A DNA stretch of 64,000 nt from JAXMAR01 sp046350295 (GCA_046350295.1 JAXMAR010000003.1:246141-310140); one strand, 5' to 3'. Counted from the stretch's first letter, positions 50,294 through 59,324 are shown. A program made the numbers and translations. Notes: generated by a model not told the origin, from the sequence alone.

Positions 50294-50389
50294 GTTGGGC
50301 TTCAGGAGAGAAGTGGGCGTGCGTTATTATAGCCCACCCCGGCGGCAGCTCCAACGGAGAAATTCACCCCGCCGGCGGCATTGCGCAAG

Positions 50390-50411
50390 AACCTCCCCAA
50401 ACGGGGAGGTT
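50390..50411. terminator. Terminator-like hairpin
   Basis: AACCTCCCC and GGGGAGGTT (9 bp) with loop AAAC. There is no strong T-run. It lies upstream of the TIGR03009-like gene, between divergent broken genes. Confidence 0.4.
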
Positions 50412-50458
50412 TATGTCATCAACCGCGGACGGCTGCTTGCGTTGAGGAAATCGTCTCT

Positions 50459-51427
50459 ATGTAAAATCCCTGGCGTTCGCGCTGGTCGGAACCGGCGTCT
50501 TGCCTCCGTGCCTCTCTTTACTCCTCTTGGGCCAGGTCGGGGTTGTTTTCCACACTTCCAATGAGCGCGCCGCCCCCGCCGCTGGCGAGCAGGGTTGGCC
50601 TGATCAACGGCGACTTTTCGCTCCCTGACCTCAAGCAAGCGAGGGCAGGACCGCGGCGCGTCGCATCGGGCGTGGCGTGTCCCTCGACGAACATCTAGCC
50701 GACAGATCTTGGCCCTGGTTTCCTGACCATGGGGACCGCCCTGGCCTGCTGAACGCCGGCGCCTCCGTCCGTCAGCCTGGACGACGTGCTCAAGGTTGGG
50801 AAACGTCGATGGGCCAGGTGAAGGCCATGGTTGTCGACCTGACCGCACCCGGCTCGACAAGACCTTCGGCTCCACCGGGATCTGCTGACGAAGTTCGTAC
50901 GCTCGACGCTGCCGGGCCAGCCGAGCCGCGCCCGGCTTGAACCTGACGATGAAAGGCAAGCCGGAGATCTTCGAACGCCTGTCTTCACCGGCACGTTCCT
51001 GTATGAATATCGCCCGAGCGCCAAGGTGATCGCCGTCCACGAATTGCCGCCCGCCAAGCCGGGCGCCGTGGCGGACGACAACATCGTCAGCTTCATCTTC
51101 GGCATGAAAGCGGATGACGTGAAAAAGAAATACACCATCGAGCTGACGCCTTCCGACAAGTTCTACCACTACGTGAAGGTCGTCCCGCGCTTTGCCGCCG
51201 ACAAGGCGGAGTTCAGCGAGGCACGGCTTGCTCTGGTCCGCACCACCCTGTTGCCGGCGCAGTTCTGGTTCCGTCAGCCTAACGGCGACGAGATCACCTG
51301 GAAGAACGCCACCAAGGTCGATCCCGCGGCGTCGGTGCCGGTGATCGAGTTCGGCATGCCGGAGTTACCGGCGGGCTGGAAATGGGAGCGACAAAAAGAC
51401 CTGGCGCCGCGCGTGATGCGCAAATGA
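50459..51427 (+). pseudogene. TIGR03009-like secreted protein broken by frameshifts
   Basis: The last 130 residues are intact in one frame (VIAVHELPPAKPGAVADDNI, VSFIFGMKADDVKKKYTIEL, FYHYVKVVPRFAADKAEFSE, TTLLPAQFWFRQPNGDEITW), matching the C-terminal half of the planctomycete TIGR03009 family. Upstream pieces in other frames are SLDDVLKVG, WETSMGQVKAMVVDL, NLTMKGKPEIFER and GTFLYEYRPSAK. A signal-peptide-like KSLAFALVGTGVLPPCLSLL follows the ATG at 50459 only after a frame change. Total length fits a 300-residue family member. Confidence 0.65.
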
Positions 51428-51513
51428 GCGCGGGGCAAAAAAAAAACAGAGCCGAAAGCGCTGAGCGACGGTCGCGCTGGACAATCGCTTACGCGCGCCG
51501 ACGCAGCTTTTCT

Positions 51514-52856
51514 TCAGCGGATCACGTCAGCGGCGTCAGCCCAGCCTTTGCGGAAGGTCGGGCGCTGAACTCGTCGGCGCGGCGCGGTCGATGCAACGCA
51601 GCTTGTCGGCGTCCCAGACGATCACGTTTGCCGATGCGGATGGCGACGTTGCCGAGCACCATCTCAGTGAGCCGCGCCGGGCATCGTCGAAGTTCGACAT
51701 GGCTGCCGCGCGCCCTTGCAGGCGCGGATCACTCGGCGTGATGGCCGGGCGAGCCGACGGCGTCGGCTTCGGCGGCCAGCCCTTGAAGTCGACGCTCGGC
51801 CAGAGGTGTGGCCGAGCCGTAGTCGTCGCCGGAGTAGAAGCGCGCCGCACCGATCATGAGCGAGCCGCCGCCGGGCGGCACCCCTTCACCGCCTTCAAAA
51901 AGGTCGAGCGGCGGCCGGCGCACCTCGTACCGTACAGGCCGGACCGCCGGCTTCGTGCCGCAGGCGGGAACTCGTAGGTGACCACCAGGCCGTTAGGCGG
52001 GCTCTCGTTGTTGATCGATCTCGCCGGGGCGATCTCGGCGACGACCGAGACGAAGCGCCGAAACCAGGGCCATGTAGGGCAGGTTCATGATGTGGCAGGC
52101 CATATCCCCCAGGGCCCCGGTGCCGAAGTCCCACCAGCCACCTTGAGCGAACGGATGGTAGGCGGCTGTTGTAGGGACGCTCCGGGGCGGGCCCGAGCCA
52201 GACATCCCAGGCCAGCGTCTTCGGGACAGGCTGCCCCTTGGGCCGCTCGCGATGCCCTGGCGCCAGTAGCGGCCCGGGCGATCGGTCCAGACGTGGACCT
52301 CGCGCACGTCGCCGATGGCCCCGGAGCGGACGATCTCGACGCCGGTGCGCAGCCCGTCGGATGACGTCCCCTGGTTGCCCATCTGCGTGGCGACGCGGTG
52401 CTTGACGGCCGCGAGGCGGAGTTGCCGCGCTTCCCAGACGCTGTGGGTTAGCGGCTTCTCGCAATAGACGTGCTTGCCCATCTGGATCGCCATCATCGCG
52501 GCGACGGCGTGCGTGTGGTCGGCGGTCGAGACCGTGACCGCCTCGATGTCCTTCTGCTTCTCCAGCATCACGCGGAAGTCGGTGTACTTCGGCGCCTTGG
52601 GGAATTCGTTGAAGCGGCGCGAGGCACGCTCCGAGTCGACGTCGCACAGCGCGACGATGTTCTCGCGTGAGACCCCGCCGACGTTGCTGTGCCCCTGTCC
52701 GCCGCAGCCGATGCAGGCGACGTTGAGCCGGCGCATCGGATCGTCGGCACGGCGCTCGGCGGATTCCGTGACGCTGGCGGTGAGGAAGTAGCCCGCCGCC
52801 GTGGCGCTGGCGGCGGACGCTTTCAGGAACGTGCGGCGTGCAATCTTCTTGGACAT
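51514..52856 (-). pseudogene. Gfo/Idh/MocA oxidoreductase with Tat signal, broken by frameshifts in its C-terminal half
   Basis: From ATG 52856 the protein starts with a Tat-type leader (KIARRTFLKASAASATAAGY), then a Rossmann fold (LNVACIGCGGQGHSNVGGVS) and the EKP motif (VYCEKPLTHSVWEARQLRLA). After RYWRQGIASGP the frame changes repeatedly: PVPKTLAWDVWLGPAPERPY, then AAYHPFAQGGWWDFGTGALG, then GGSLMIGAARFYSGDDYGSA, then AAMSNFDDARR, and PTFRKGWADAADVIR ending at 51514. The pieces cover a normal member of about 440 residues. Confidence 0.7.
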
Positions 52857-53009
52857 GGACGCCTCCGGGATTTGGTGTGACTCTTGTTGATGGCAATAGT
52901 AGGCGGTCGAGGCGGCGGGAGCAACAACAATCGGGACACAACGAACGGTCGAACGTTCTCACAGATGGACACACCAAAGCCCGCGACGCTCAAATTCGCG
53001 AAGCAAGAG

Positions 53010-53963
53010 CTATTCGACGCCGTCGCCTACCAGATCTCCGGAGGCGCGTGTCGCGAGTGCCGGCATTATCGAATCGGCCGCATACCCAAGAAAACGAACT
53101 CCGCCATCTGCGAAGAGGAACTGACCGCCGCCGGAATGAGGACTCCAGAAATGAAGGACGTCACACTGTCGACCGGGAATTCCCGCGCCGAAGTGGTACG
53201 GGCCCGAGGAGCACGGGGAAAGGTACGGGCCACCGTCGTTGATCTCCCGCACGCCTAGGAGCATGTCCGCGGAACCGGTACCGCGCTGGCCGAACCCCGC
53301 GTACCACCAGCCGTACCAATGGTCGGCGCTCGGGGGCCTCTCCCCGACCGCCAGGGTGTTGCTCGTCCCATCTTGGATGCCATCCAGGCGGACCCGCGAA
53401 TCGAGAAAGAGGACGCCGTCGGTTCGACGGTAATCCGTGCCCAGCACGCCCACGTAGCTCGTCAGCGCAACGGTTAGGTTGCGGTGCGTTTTCTGCGGCT
53501 CCGACGGCCGCGCGTCGGCGGGGCAGGAAAACAGCGGCATGGGAGTCATGAACCCGATGTGCGGTAGCTCGTAGAAGGGCAAGCGCTGGAACTCGTAGGC
53601 GTCGATTGTTGCGCGCCAGAGAGGCGCTTGTTCCATGTAGGGAAGCAGTTGTGTGAGCCAACTCATGCCCGGCTGCGGCTCGCTTCGTCTTCTCGACTTC
53701 ACCCCTGCCGGCAGCGCTTTTTTGGTGTCGTGGTGCTGGTGAAGTGCCAGCCCGATCTGTCTCAAGTTGTTGCCGCAATGTGCCCGGGCCGCGGCCGCAC
53801 GAGCGTTCTGCACGCTTCCGCTGACCAGCGCGAACATCAGTCCGATGATTGCCAAGACAATCAGAACTTCGATCAAGGTCAGCCCCGCCCGCTCGACCGA
53901 AGGGGGGCGCCTGAGTGCCGGCGCGGCTTGGGTTCGCCCATCGCTATCGTTTGGTCTTCTCAT
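53010..53963 (-). CDS. DUF1559 pseudopilin-like protein
   Basis: A 317-residue protein. ATG 53963 (MRRPNDSD) is preferred; ATG 53972 and 53984 are alternatives. The N-terminus has a type IV prepilin motif: RAGLTLIEVLIVLAIIGLMF, with cleavage expected between Gly and Leu and Glu at position 5. CGNNLRQIGLALHQHHDTKK and the C-terminal GGGQFLFADGGVRFLGY are typical of DUF1559. These proteins are hugely expanded in planctomycetes, function unclear. The start overlaps the end of the candidate selenoprotein gene by about 20 bases, so the two are coupled. Confidence 0.88.
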   Translation of the reverse strand: MRRPNDSDGRTQAAPALRRPPSVERAGLTLIEVLIVLAIIGLMFALVSGSVQNARAAAARAHCGNNLRQIGLALHQHHDTKKALPAGVKSRRRSEPQPGMSWLTQLLPYMEQAPLWRATIDAYEFQRLPFYELPHIGFMTPMPLFSCPADARPSEPQKTHRNLTVALTSYVGVLGTDYRRTDGVLFLDSRVRLDGIQDGTSNTLAVGERPPSADHWYGWWYAGFGQRGTGSADMLLGVREINDGGPYLSPCSSGPYHFGAGIPGRQCDVLHFWSPHSGGGQFLFADGGVRFLGYAADSIMPALATRASGDLVGDGVE

Positions 53964-54372
53964 GGGAAACATCGCCGCGCACATTCAAGGGCATCCGTTT
54001 CAGGCCGTTATCTGAGACGAAGAGGGTGAGGGCGCACTCGAAAGTCCCGAAGGAATAGACCTGCAGCACGCATTCAAGATCCTCATGATCCTGTGGAGCG
54101 ATCTCGAAGGGTAGCGGATGCTTCGGACCGAAGCGGCAGTTCTTCCCTCAACAGGGGTCATAGCCGACGATCGCCACGGATCGCGTCGTCCGGTTTTCCA
54201 GGCGGAAAGTCACCGACGTTTCTCGGCCCACGACGATACCGCTGAGGTCTCTGGCGGGGTCCCTGATTTCGAGCGTACCCGCCTCCTCTTCAGGAAGCAA
54301 AAAGGCGCCGACGCACACTGCGATGAGGACGAAACCAGCGCCGATAAGGAGAGCGGAGAGCCAGCGCGCCAT
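53944..54372 (-). CDS. Candidate selenoprotein: membrane-anchored DUF1573-like protein with in-frame TGA
   Basis: Read through the TGA at 54148-54150, the gene encodes 142 residues. ATG 54372 overlaps the upstream stop (TGATG). Residues 4-26 form a membrane anchor; the rest is an Ig-like DUF1573-type domain (GTLEIRDPARDLSGIVVGRE). The TGA is codon 75 in YDPC-U-GKNCRFG, next to Cys74 and near Cys79. After it the frame stays coding for 67 codons (FEIAPQDHEDLECVLQVYSF, LTLFVSDNGLKRMPLNVRGD) and ends at TAG 53944, overlapping the next gene. A hairpin with a GGUC loop lies at SECIS distance. If TGA were a stop, the product would be a 74-residue fragment. SelA/B/C/D genes are not in the window. Confidence 0.65.
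54120..54134 (-). promoter_or_regulatory. Candidate bacterial SECIS hairpin
   Basis: The minus strand reads GCUUC-GGUCC-GAAGC, a perfect 5-bp stem with a GGUCC loop. The GGUC begins 19 bases after the TGA at 54148-54150. In E. coli fdhF, as I recall it, the apical GGUC also starts 19 bases after its UGA. Lower-stem pairing is weak here. Confidence 0.5.
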
Positions 54373-55413
54373 CAGGTTGCCCTTTCCTTGCTGCCAACTT
54401 TCCCGCGGCGGGCGAAAAAGACACCGACGATCACGCACAACACACCTGCGATGCCGGCCCAAAGGAACCAAGGGTCCCGTCGCGCCGCGACGGCGAAGGG
54501 GTTCCGGAACGCCAAAGGCCGAAAGCGTGAATTGCTCGTCCGGCGGCAACGTCGAGGGTTCAGAGAGGTGAAAATCCGAGACCATTTTTCGCGTATAAGA
54601 TCCGCGACCTTCGAGGCTTTTGGACGCGATCGTGGTGACACGTCGTTTGGGGATGGGGAACCTGCTCTTTGAATCAGCCAGTTCTATCTCGATTTTCACC
54701 GTCGATATCGCGTCGCTGTAGTTACAATTGAAATCGCCGCCGCGAAATATCCAGAACCGCTCCGGATCTAGGAGCAAAACGCCACTCTGAATCGGAACAA
54801 ACGGCTCACCTGGGGCGGGAATGATTTCGTGGGGATTCTCAAACTCCAGCTGAACCAGTTCCGAGCCGAAACGTGTCACCGGCGTCGCGCGCAGGATGCG
54901 GAAGGACGGATGCGTGGTCAATTCTTCGAGGCTGTCCGGCCAAGTAAGAAGCAAACTCACGGCAGCCCGCGAGCGTTTTTCGACATCCTTTCGGATTGCG
55001 GCGGCGTTCTTTGACTCAGCCTCCCCTATCCCTTTGAGCACCCAGGGCTTTTCGCTTGTCTTTCTTTCAAGCAAAAAGGCGTATCGTCGGTTAAACGCGG
55101 CAACCTCCCCCGTTCCGGATGGCTTTAACAATGATTGGCGAATGATAAGCCGGCACGCCGCGTTGTACTTGTACTCGAATCGTTCATGATCTTCCGTCGT
55201 CTCCCCCTTGGTCGCGATAACTGTGCCGGTTCCCTCCAGGTTCTTGCACCAGTCCGCGTATTCCTTCCATCGCGCGGAAGCCTCTTTGCCAAACCGTGCC
55301 CTTAGCTCGTCGCCCGAATGAGCCACGCAGTCCCAGCCGACCAAAGCCCAAAGACAAAGGGGGGCTGGGAGTTTCTTTGATAGTGCTCTCAGACGAAACA
55401 GTTGCGCTGCCAT
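54372..55413 (-). CDS. Exported protein with C-terminal membrane helix, operon partner, one-base frameshift
   Basis: From ATG 55413 (MAAQLFRLRALSKKLPAP) the protein has a signal-like segment and a large soluble region without recognised family (SARWKEYADWCKNLEGTGTV, VTRFGSELVQLEFENPHEII). After FTLSAFGVPEP the frame runs into the next gene and stops only at 54148. The adjacent frame gives FAVAARRDPWFLWAGIAGVL CVIVGVFF and stops at 54372, a typical membrane anchor. One extra base in the G-run at 54498-54501 would explain this. With the correction the protein has 346 residues and its stop overlaps the next ATG. Confidence 0.7.
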
Positions 55414-55428
55414 AGAACGGGCTTGGGC

Positions 55429-55749
55429 TCAAGGGACGATGAAGCATACGCACCATTTGTAGGTTTGGTCCAATGACTTTACACAGCCACAGCCTGTGCA
55501 GTCGCTCCCAGGTGGCACCGAAGTAGGCAGGCAGCCACTCAACACACCTTTTTGACCGTCGCAGGTTTCCCGGGTCTTGCAAAGCCCGGTGTTGCAGATC
55601 GCGTCCCCCGAGCATCCGTTGGCCTCCGTCCCCGGGTCATCCGCCCAAGCCCGGCTAACAGTGCTTGGCGCAAGTACGACTCCGAGAAGCATCAGGGCAA
55701 ACCCCGCTGCAAGAAGCGATGAGGGTAATAGGCTGGGTTTGTTTCGCAT
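55429..55749 (-). CDS. Small secreted cysteine-rich protein
   Basis: A 106-residue protein with signal peptide (LLPSSLLAAGFALMLLGVVL, cut near AWA). The mature 70 residues contain ten cysteines (46, 52, 57, 63, 73, 84, 87, 89, 100, 102) with CTGCGC and CVC clusters. I do not recognise the family. The pattern suits a disulfide-rich or metal-binding exported protein. It lies 15 bases upstream of the next gene and 42 bases after the MauE-DUF1573 gene, clearly in one operon. A redox-relay or substrate role is inference from this context. Confidence 0.75.
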   Translation of the reverse strand: MRNKPSLLPSSLLAAGFALMLLGVVLAPSTVSRAWADDPGTEANGCSGDAICNTGLCKTRETCDGQKGVLSGCLPTSVPPGSDCTGCGCVKSLDQTYKWCVCFIVP

Positions 55750-55791
55750 AGCCGGTCTCCTTGAGACATTTCTCCCATGGGAGAGACGCGA

Positions 55792-56676
55792 TTAGTCCTT
55801 TTGGACCACTCGCCCACCAAAACGGGCCACGATGACCGCATTGTCCGGATCGTCTGAATACAGTGCGAATCGGTGCGTAAACGTCCCAGGCCTCCCCTTG
55901 AAGCGAACGCGAACCGTGACACTCCGTTGTTCTCCCGGAGCCAAGTCGACCGGCAAATCTTCCGTCGCAATGCAGGCGCAACTCGAAGTCCCGCCCAGAA
56001 TCCGTATTTGCTTCTGGCGGTGGTTGGCAATCGAAATCCCCATGTCGCGCCACTCGCCGGCGCCACCTTCACCCGCATCCAAGAATGGCGGTGACAACGT
56101 TATGACTTCTCCACGTAGATACGCTAACGCCTTGTCGATGTCGCCGAAGACAACGAACATCGCCACGGCCATAATGCCGGTCAGAATCAGAACGCCAGCT
56201 GCTGTTAGCGCCGCGTCGCGTACGCCGACACTGCGATTGGTCGAAGAAAAGGCCGCCGGGCGCGCCCACACCACAAGGCAAAAAGCCGAAATGTCAAGGA
56301 CAAGCATGATCCGCGGCGAAACGGGCGTTTGACCAAAGCAACCACAGGAGGTTACTCCCGCGCTCGCGAGGTAAGCGTTCAGCGCAGCAAAAGCCCCGAA
56401 GAGGATAAGAGACGCGAGCCAAAGGATGCGCTCCGCGCCTCCGGTGAGTAGCCATATCGCGAAGAGAGTCTCTAGTTCGGCGCTCGCAATCACGAGGGGA
56501 GGGGAGCCAAAGACGCCTGGGTTCGCGAGTGGGTCTTCGATAAAATCCAAGATCTTCGATCCAGCCGCGAGGAGCAAGGCGACGGCAAGGAGGCCACGCA
56601 CCAGTCGGAACCGATTGTTCCCAGGTTTCGTGGGGGGGGGGGCCGCGGACATCTGCGAATCTGCGTGCGAAGTCAT
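55792..56676 (-). CDS. MauE/DoxX-like membrane protein fused to a DUF1573 domain
   Basis: A 294-residue protein starting at ATG 56676. Residues 25-165 hold four or five membrane helices of the MauE/DoxX type with the conserved CGCFG at 111-115. In methylamine dehydrogenase biogenesis MauE is linked to disulfide formation. The C-terminal part (about 190-294) is a DUF1573 domain with a C-x-C motif (Cys233, Cys235 in GTSSCACIATEDLP) and LAPGEQRSVTVRVRFKGRPG. It is the first gene of the five-gene operon. I infer a membrane-linked thiol redox function. Confidence 0.85.
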   Translation of the reverse strand: MTSHADSQMSAAPPPTKPGNNRFRLVRGLLAVALLLAAGSKILDFIEDPLANPGVFGSPPLVIASAELETLFAIWLLTGGAERILWLASLILFGAFAALNAYLASAGVTSCGCFGQTPVSPRIMLVLDISAFCLVVWARPAAFSSTNRSVGVRDAALTAAGVLILTGIMAVAMFVVFGDIDKALAYLRGEVITLSPPFLDAGEGGAGEWRDMGISIANHRQKQIRILGGTSSCACIATEDLPVDLAPGEQRSVTVRVRFKGRPGTFTHRFALYSDDPDNAVIVARFGGRVVQKD

Positions 56677-56974
56677 GGCTGAGGACGCTCGAACACAGAA
56701 TTGATACGCCCGATTTGAGGCGGGAATCGGCGAATTGTCAAGAAGAATCTCGTGGAGTTTCGAACAAATACTCGCTGGCCTCCCGCTCGTGTGTTCGCGC
56801 CGCACAGCGCGGAACGTCCGATCACAAGTCAACGCGGAAATGGCCTTCCTCAGTCGCGCGGTGCTCACCGTGCTCAAGGGGGGGCCGGGAGCTGGCTCGC
56901 AACGTTCCCGCGCATCGCTACATTAACGGTCAAGCGACCCCGATTGAATCGCTCCATCTTTAGAGGGGAGTCTC

Positions 56975-57523
56975 ATGCGCCGCGCCGCGTTTGCCGTTTC
57001 CTTCATGCTGGTTTCCGGGTCCCTGGCCCTTGCCGGCGGGACCGAGGTCACGCTCGATAGCCTCAAATCCACCACGCCCGCGGCCTGGAAGGCGGTCCCC
57101 GGCAAGATGCCTTTCCGCCTCTACACCTTCACGCTCCCCAAGGCCGAAGGGGACGACAAGGACGCGCAGCTCGTCATCACCTCCTTCGGCAAGGGAGGCG
57201 GCGGCGGTTACAAGGAGAACCTCGTCCGCTGGCAGGGGATGTTCCTGCCTCCCAAGGGCAAGGCGATCGAGGACGTCACCAAGACCGAGAAATTCAAGGT
57301 GGGAGCCGTCGAAGTGACCGTCGTCGACATCGAAGGCACGTTCAAGGACAAGTTCCCGCCGTTCGATCCGGCCGCCAAGACGACGCTGCGTCCCGAGTGG
57401 CGCCGCATCAACGTGATCTTCGCCAGCGAGGACGGACCCTATTTCATGTACATCATCGGCCCGCAGAAGACGGTCGCCTCGCACAAGGATTCGTTCGAGA
57501 AGTGGCTGAAGGGTTTCAAGTAA
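56975..57523 (+). CDS. Small secreted protein of unknown function
   Basis: A 182-residue protein with signal peptide (RRAAFAVSFMLVSGSLALAG). The mature protein has PAAWKAVPGKMPFRLYTFTL, AQLVITSFGKGGGGGYKENL RWQGMF and ends DSFEKWLKGFK. Such proteins are widespread in planctomycetes without assigned function. ATG 56975 follows AGAGGGGAGTC. It is divergent from the MauE-DUF1573 operon; the 300-base gap between them must hold both promoters. Confidence 0.75.
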   Translation: MRRAAFAVSFMLVSGSLALAGGTEVTLDSLKSTTPAAWKAVPGKMPFRLYTFTLPKAEGDDKDAQLVITSFGKGGGGGYKENLVRWQGMFLPPKGKAIEDVTKTEKFKVGAVEVTVVDIEGTFKDKFPPFDPAAKTTLRPEWRRINVIFASEDGPYFMYIIGPQKTVASHKDSFEKWLKGFK

Positions 57524-57533
57524 ACCGCGGGGA

Positions 57534-57563
57534 CCTCCGGGGGCTTACGCCGCCCGGCTCGCC
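57534..57563. repeat. Half copy of palindromic family A
   Basis: CCTCCGGGGGCTTACGCCGC and the following CCGGCTCGCC match the right arm of family A exactly; the left arm is missing. It lies between a secreted protein gene and queA. Confidence 0.75.
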
Positions 57564-57572
57564 TCTAAGTTC

Positions 57573-58613
57573 ATGTCGTTTCCGTTCGACTTCGATCTGC
57601 CGCCCGAGCGCATCGCGCAGCAGCCCTGCGCGCCGCGCGATCGGGCGCGTCTGCTCGTTGTGCCGCGCGAAGGGGCGCCGTTCCAGCACCGCCACGTCTT
57701 CGATCTGCCCGACCTCTTGCGTCCTGGCGACCTGCTCGTCTTCAACGACACGCGCGTCGTACCCGCCCGCCTGCTCGGCAAGCGCCGCGGCACCGGCGGG
57801 GCCTGGGAAGGGCTGTTCCTCAAATCTCTACCGGACGGCTCGTGGGAGATGCTGTGCCAGACGCGCGGCAAACTGAAGGAAGGGGAGTGGGTCGACGTCG
57901 ACGGTCTGCATCTGGAGCTCGTCGAGCGCTTGCCCGAGGGGCGCTGGCGGGCGCGGCCCGAAGCGGCGGCGGACTGGCCGACGCTCCTGGATCGCTACGG
58001 GCGTGTGCCCTTGCCGCCGTACATTCGCAAAGGCGTCGCGGCGGCGGAGGACCGGGAGCGTTATCAGACGACGTATGCGCGCGAGCCGGGCGCGGTGGCG
58101 GCGCCGACGGCGGGACTGCACTTCACCCCGGAGCTGCTCGCCCGCCTCGAAGAGAAAGGCGTCGGGCAGGCGTTCGTGACGCTCCACGTCGGCCTCGGCA
58201 CCTTCCGCCCCATCGAGGCTGTGGACTACCGCCAGCACGCCATGCACGCCGAATGGGGCCGATTGCCGGAGGAAACCGTCCTCGCGATCCGGCGAACCCG
58301 GGAAGTCGGCGGACGGGTCGTCGGGGTGGGGACAACGAGCGTGCGCGTCCTGGAGACGGCGGGGAGGGAGGGAGAGTTGCATCCCTGGTCGGGCGAGACG
58401 GCGCTGTTCATTTATCCGCCGTTCTCCTTCCGCGTCGTCGATCTGTTAATGACGAACTTCCACCTGCCGCGCTCGACGCTGCTGCTCCTGGTCTGCGCGT
58501 TCGCGGGGACCGAGCGGATGCGCGCGGCGTACGCGGAGGCGCTGGCAGGGGGATATCGGTTTTTCAGCTACGGGGATGCGATGCTGTTGGAGCGCGATCA
58601 AGACAACACATAG
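57573..58613 (+). CDS. queA: S-adenosylmethionine:tRNA ribosyltransferase-isomerase
   Basis: The 346-residue enzyme transfers and isomerises ribose from S-adenosylmethionine to preQ1-tRNA, making epoxyqueuosine. Signatures: FDFDLPPERIAQQPCAPRDR, DLLVFNDTRVVPARLLGKR, YQTTYAREPGAVAAPTAGLH, LHVGLGTFRPIE and TNFHLPRSTLLLLVCAFAG. Length is the family norm and ATG 57573 suits. It is cytoplasmic. No other queuosine genes lie nearby. Confidence 0.95.
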   Translation: MSFPFDFDLPPERIAQQPCAPRDRARLLVVPREGAPFQHRHVFDLPDLLRPGDLLVFNDTRVVPARLLGKRRGTGGAWEGLFLKSLPDGSWEMLCQTRGKLKEGEWVDVDGLHLELVERLPEGRWRARPEAAADWPTLLDRYGRVPLPPYIRKGVAAAEDRERYQTTYAREPGAVAAPTAGLHFTPELLARLEEKGVGQAFVTLHVGLGTFRPIEAVDYRQHAMHAEWGRLPEETVLAIRRTREVGGRVVGVGTTSVRVLETAGREGELHPWSGETALFIYPPFSFRVVDLLMTNFHLPRSTLLLLVCAFAGTERMRAAYAEALAGGYRFFSYGDAMLLERDQDNT

Positions 58614-58636
58614 ACAATCCAAAAGCCCCTCGCCGC

Positions 58637-59263
58637 CTAACCGGTCGGATTCAGCAGATCGCGCAGCCGCCGGATGGCGCGGAGATACCGCATCGACGCC
58701 GCCGCTTCCGTGAGCCCAAGCGCCTGGGCGATCTCCTGGTTGCCGAGCTGCTCGAAGTGACGCATGAGCAAGACTTCGCGGTCGTCCTCGGCGAGGGCTT
58801 GCATCGCGGTTTGAAGCCGGCCCTGTAGCTCGTTGCGGATCGCGGCGCTTGCCGGCGTCAGTTCCTGATCAAAGAGCTGGCCGGCCAGATCGAGGGACGA
58901 GCGCTCGTCCCAGCCCGCCCGGGCCAGCGGCTGCTCGCGCTCGACGCCGCGCTTGGCCGCCTGGTGGTGCTTGCGATGGGCGTCGATGAGGTGGTCCTTG
59001 GCGATGTGTCGCAGCCAGAGGTGAAACGGCATCACCGGATTCTTCAGGTAATCCTGCAAGCGGCGGCTCGCTTCGAGCAGAACATCCTGGACGACGTCGC
59101 TGGCGTCGACGCGTTGCACGATGGCCGGATCGAGCCGCAACGCGATGACGCGCCGCACCGGCTCGCGATGGCGGTCGAGCAGGCGCTCGACGGCGTCGGC
59201 CTCGCCGCGCCGGGCTCGATCGAGCAATTCCTGGGTAGGCTGAGTTTCGGGCCACATGCCCAT
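58637..59263 (-). CDS. ECF-type RNA polymerase sigma factor
   Basis: A 208-residue sigma-70 family protein. Region 2: LLDRARRGEADAVERLLDRH, DASDVVQDVLLEASRRLQDY and PFHLWLRHIAKDHLIDAHRK. Region 4: DREVLLMRHFEQLGNQEIAQ and LGLTEAAASMRYLRAIRRLR. The linker holds an insertion. ATG 59263 or 59257 are possible. No anti-sigma factor is adjacent. It is convergent with queA and next to an unrelated hypothetical gene. The pattern resembles planctomycete ECF groups often regulated by kinases. Confidence 0.9.
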   Translation of the reverse strand: MGMWPETQPTQELLDRARRGEADAVERLLDRHREPVRRVIALRLDPAIVQRVDASDVVQDVLLEASRRLQDYLKNPVMPFHLWLRHIAKDHLIDAHRKHHQAAKRGVEREQPLARAGWDERSSLDLAGQLFDQELTPASAAIRNELQGRLQTAMQALAEDDREVLLMRHFEQLGNQEIAQALGLTEAAASMRYLRAIRRLRDLLNPTG

Positions 59264-59324
59264 AGTCTACGGGATTGGCGCTCGTCATGCCGCAGTCGCT
59301 TTGGCCCGCCGCGCCGCTCCTCTA

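Noticed and set aside
55429..55434. TGA at the end of the cysteine-rich gene as a second selenocysteine codon
   Set aside because: The next gene starts 15 bases downstream and there is no coding continuation after this TGA, so it is a normal stop.
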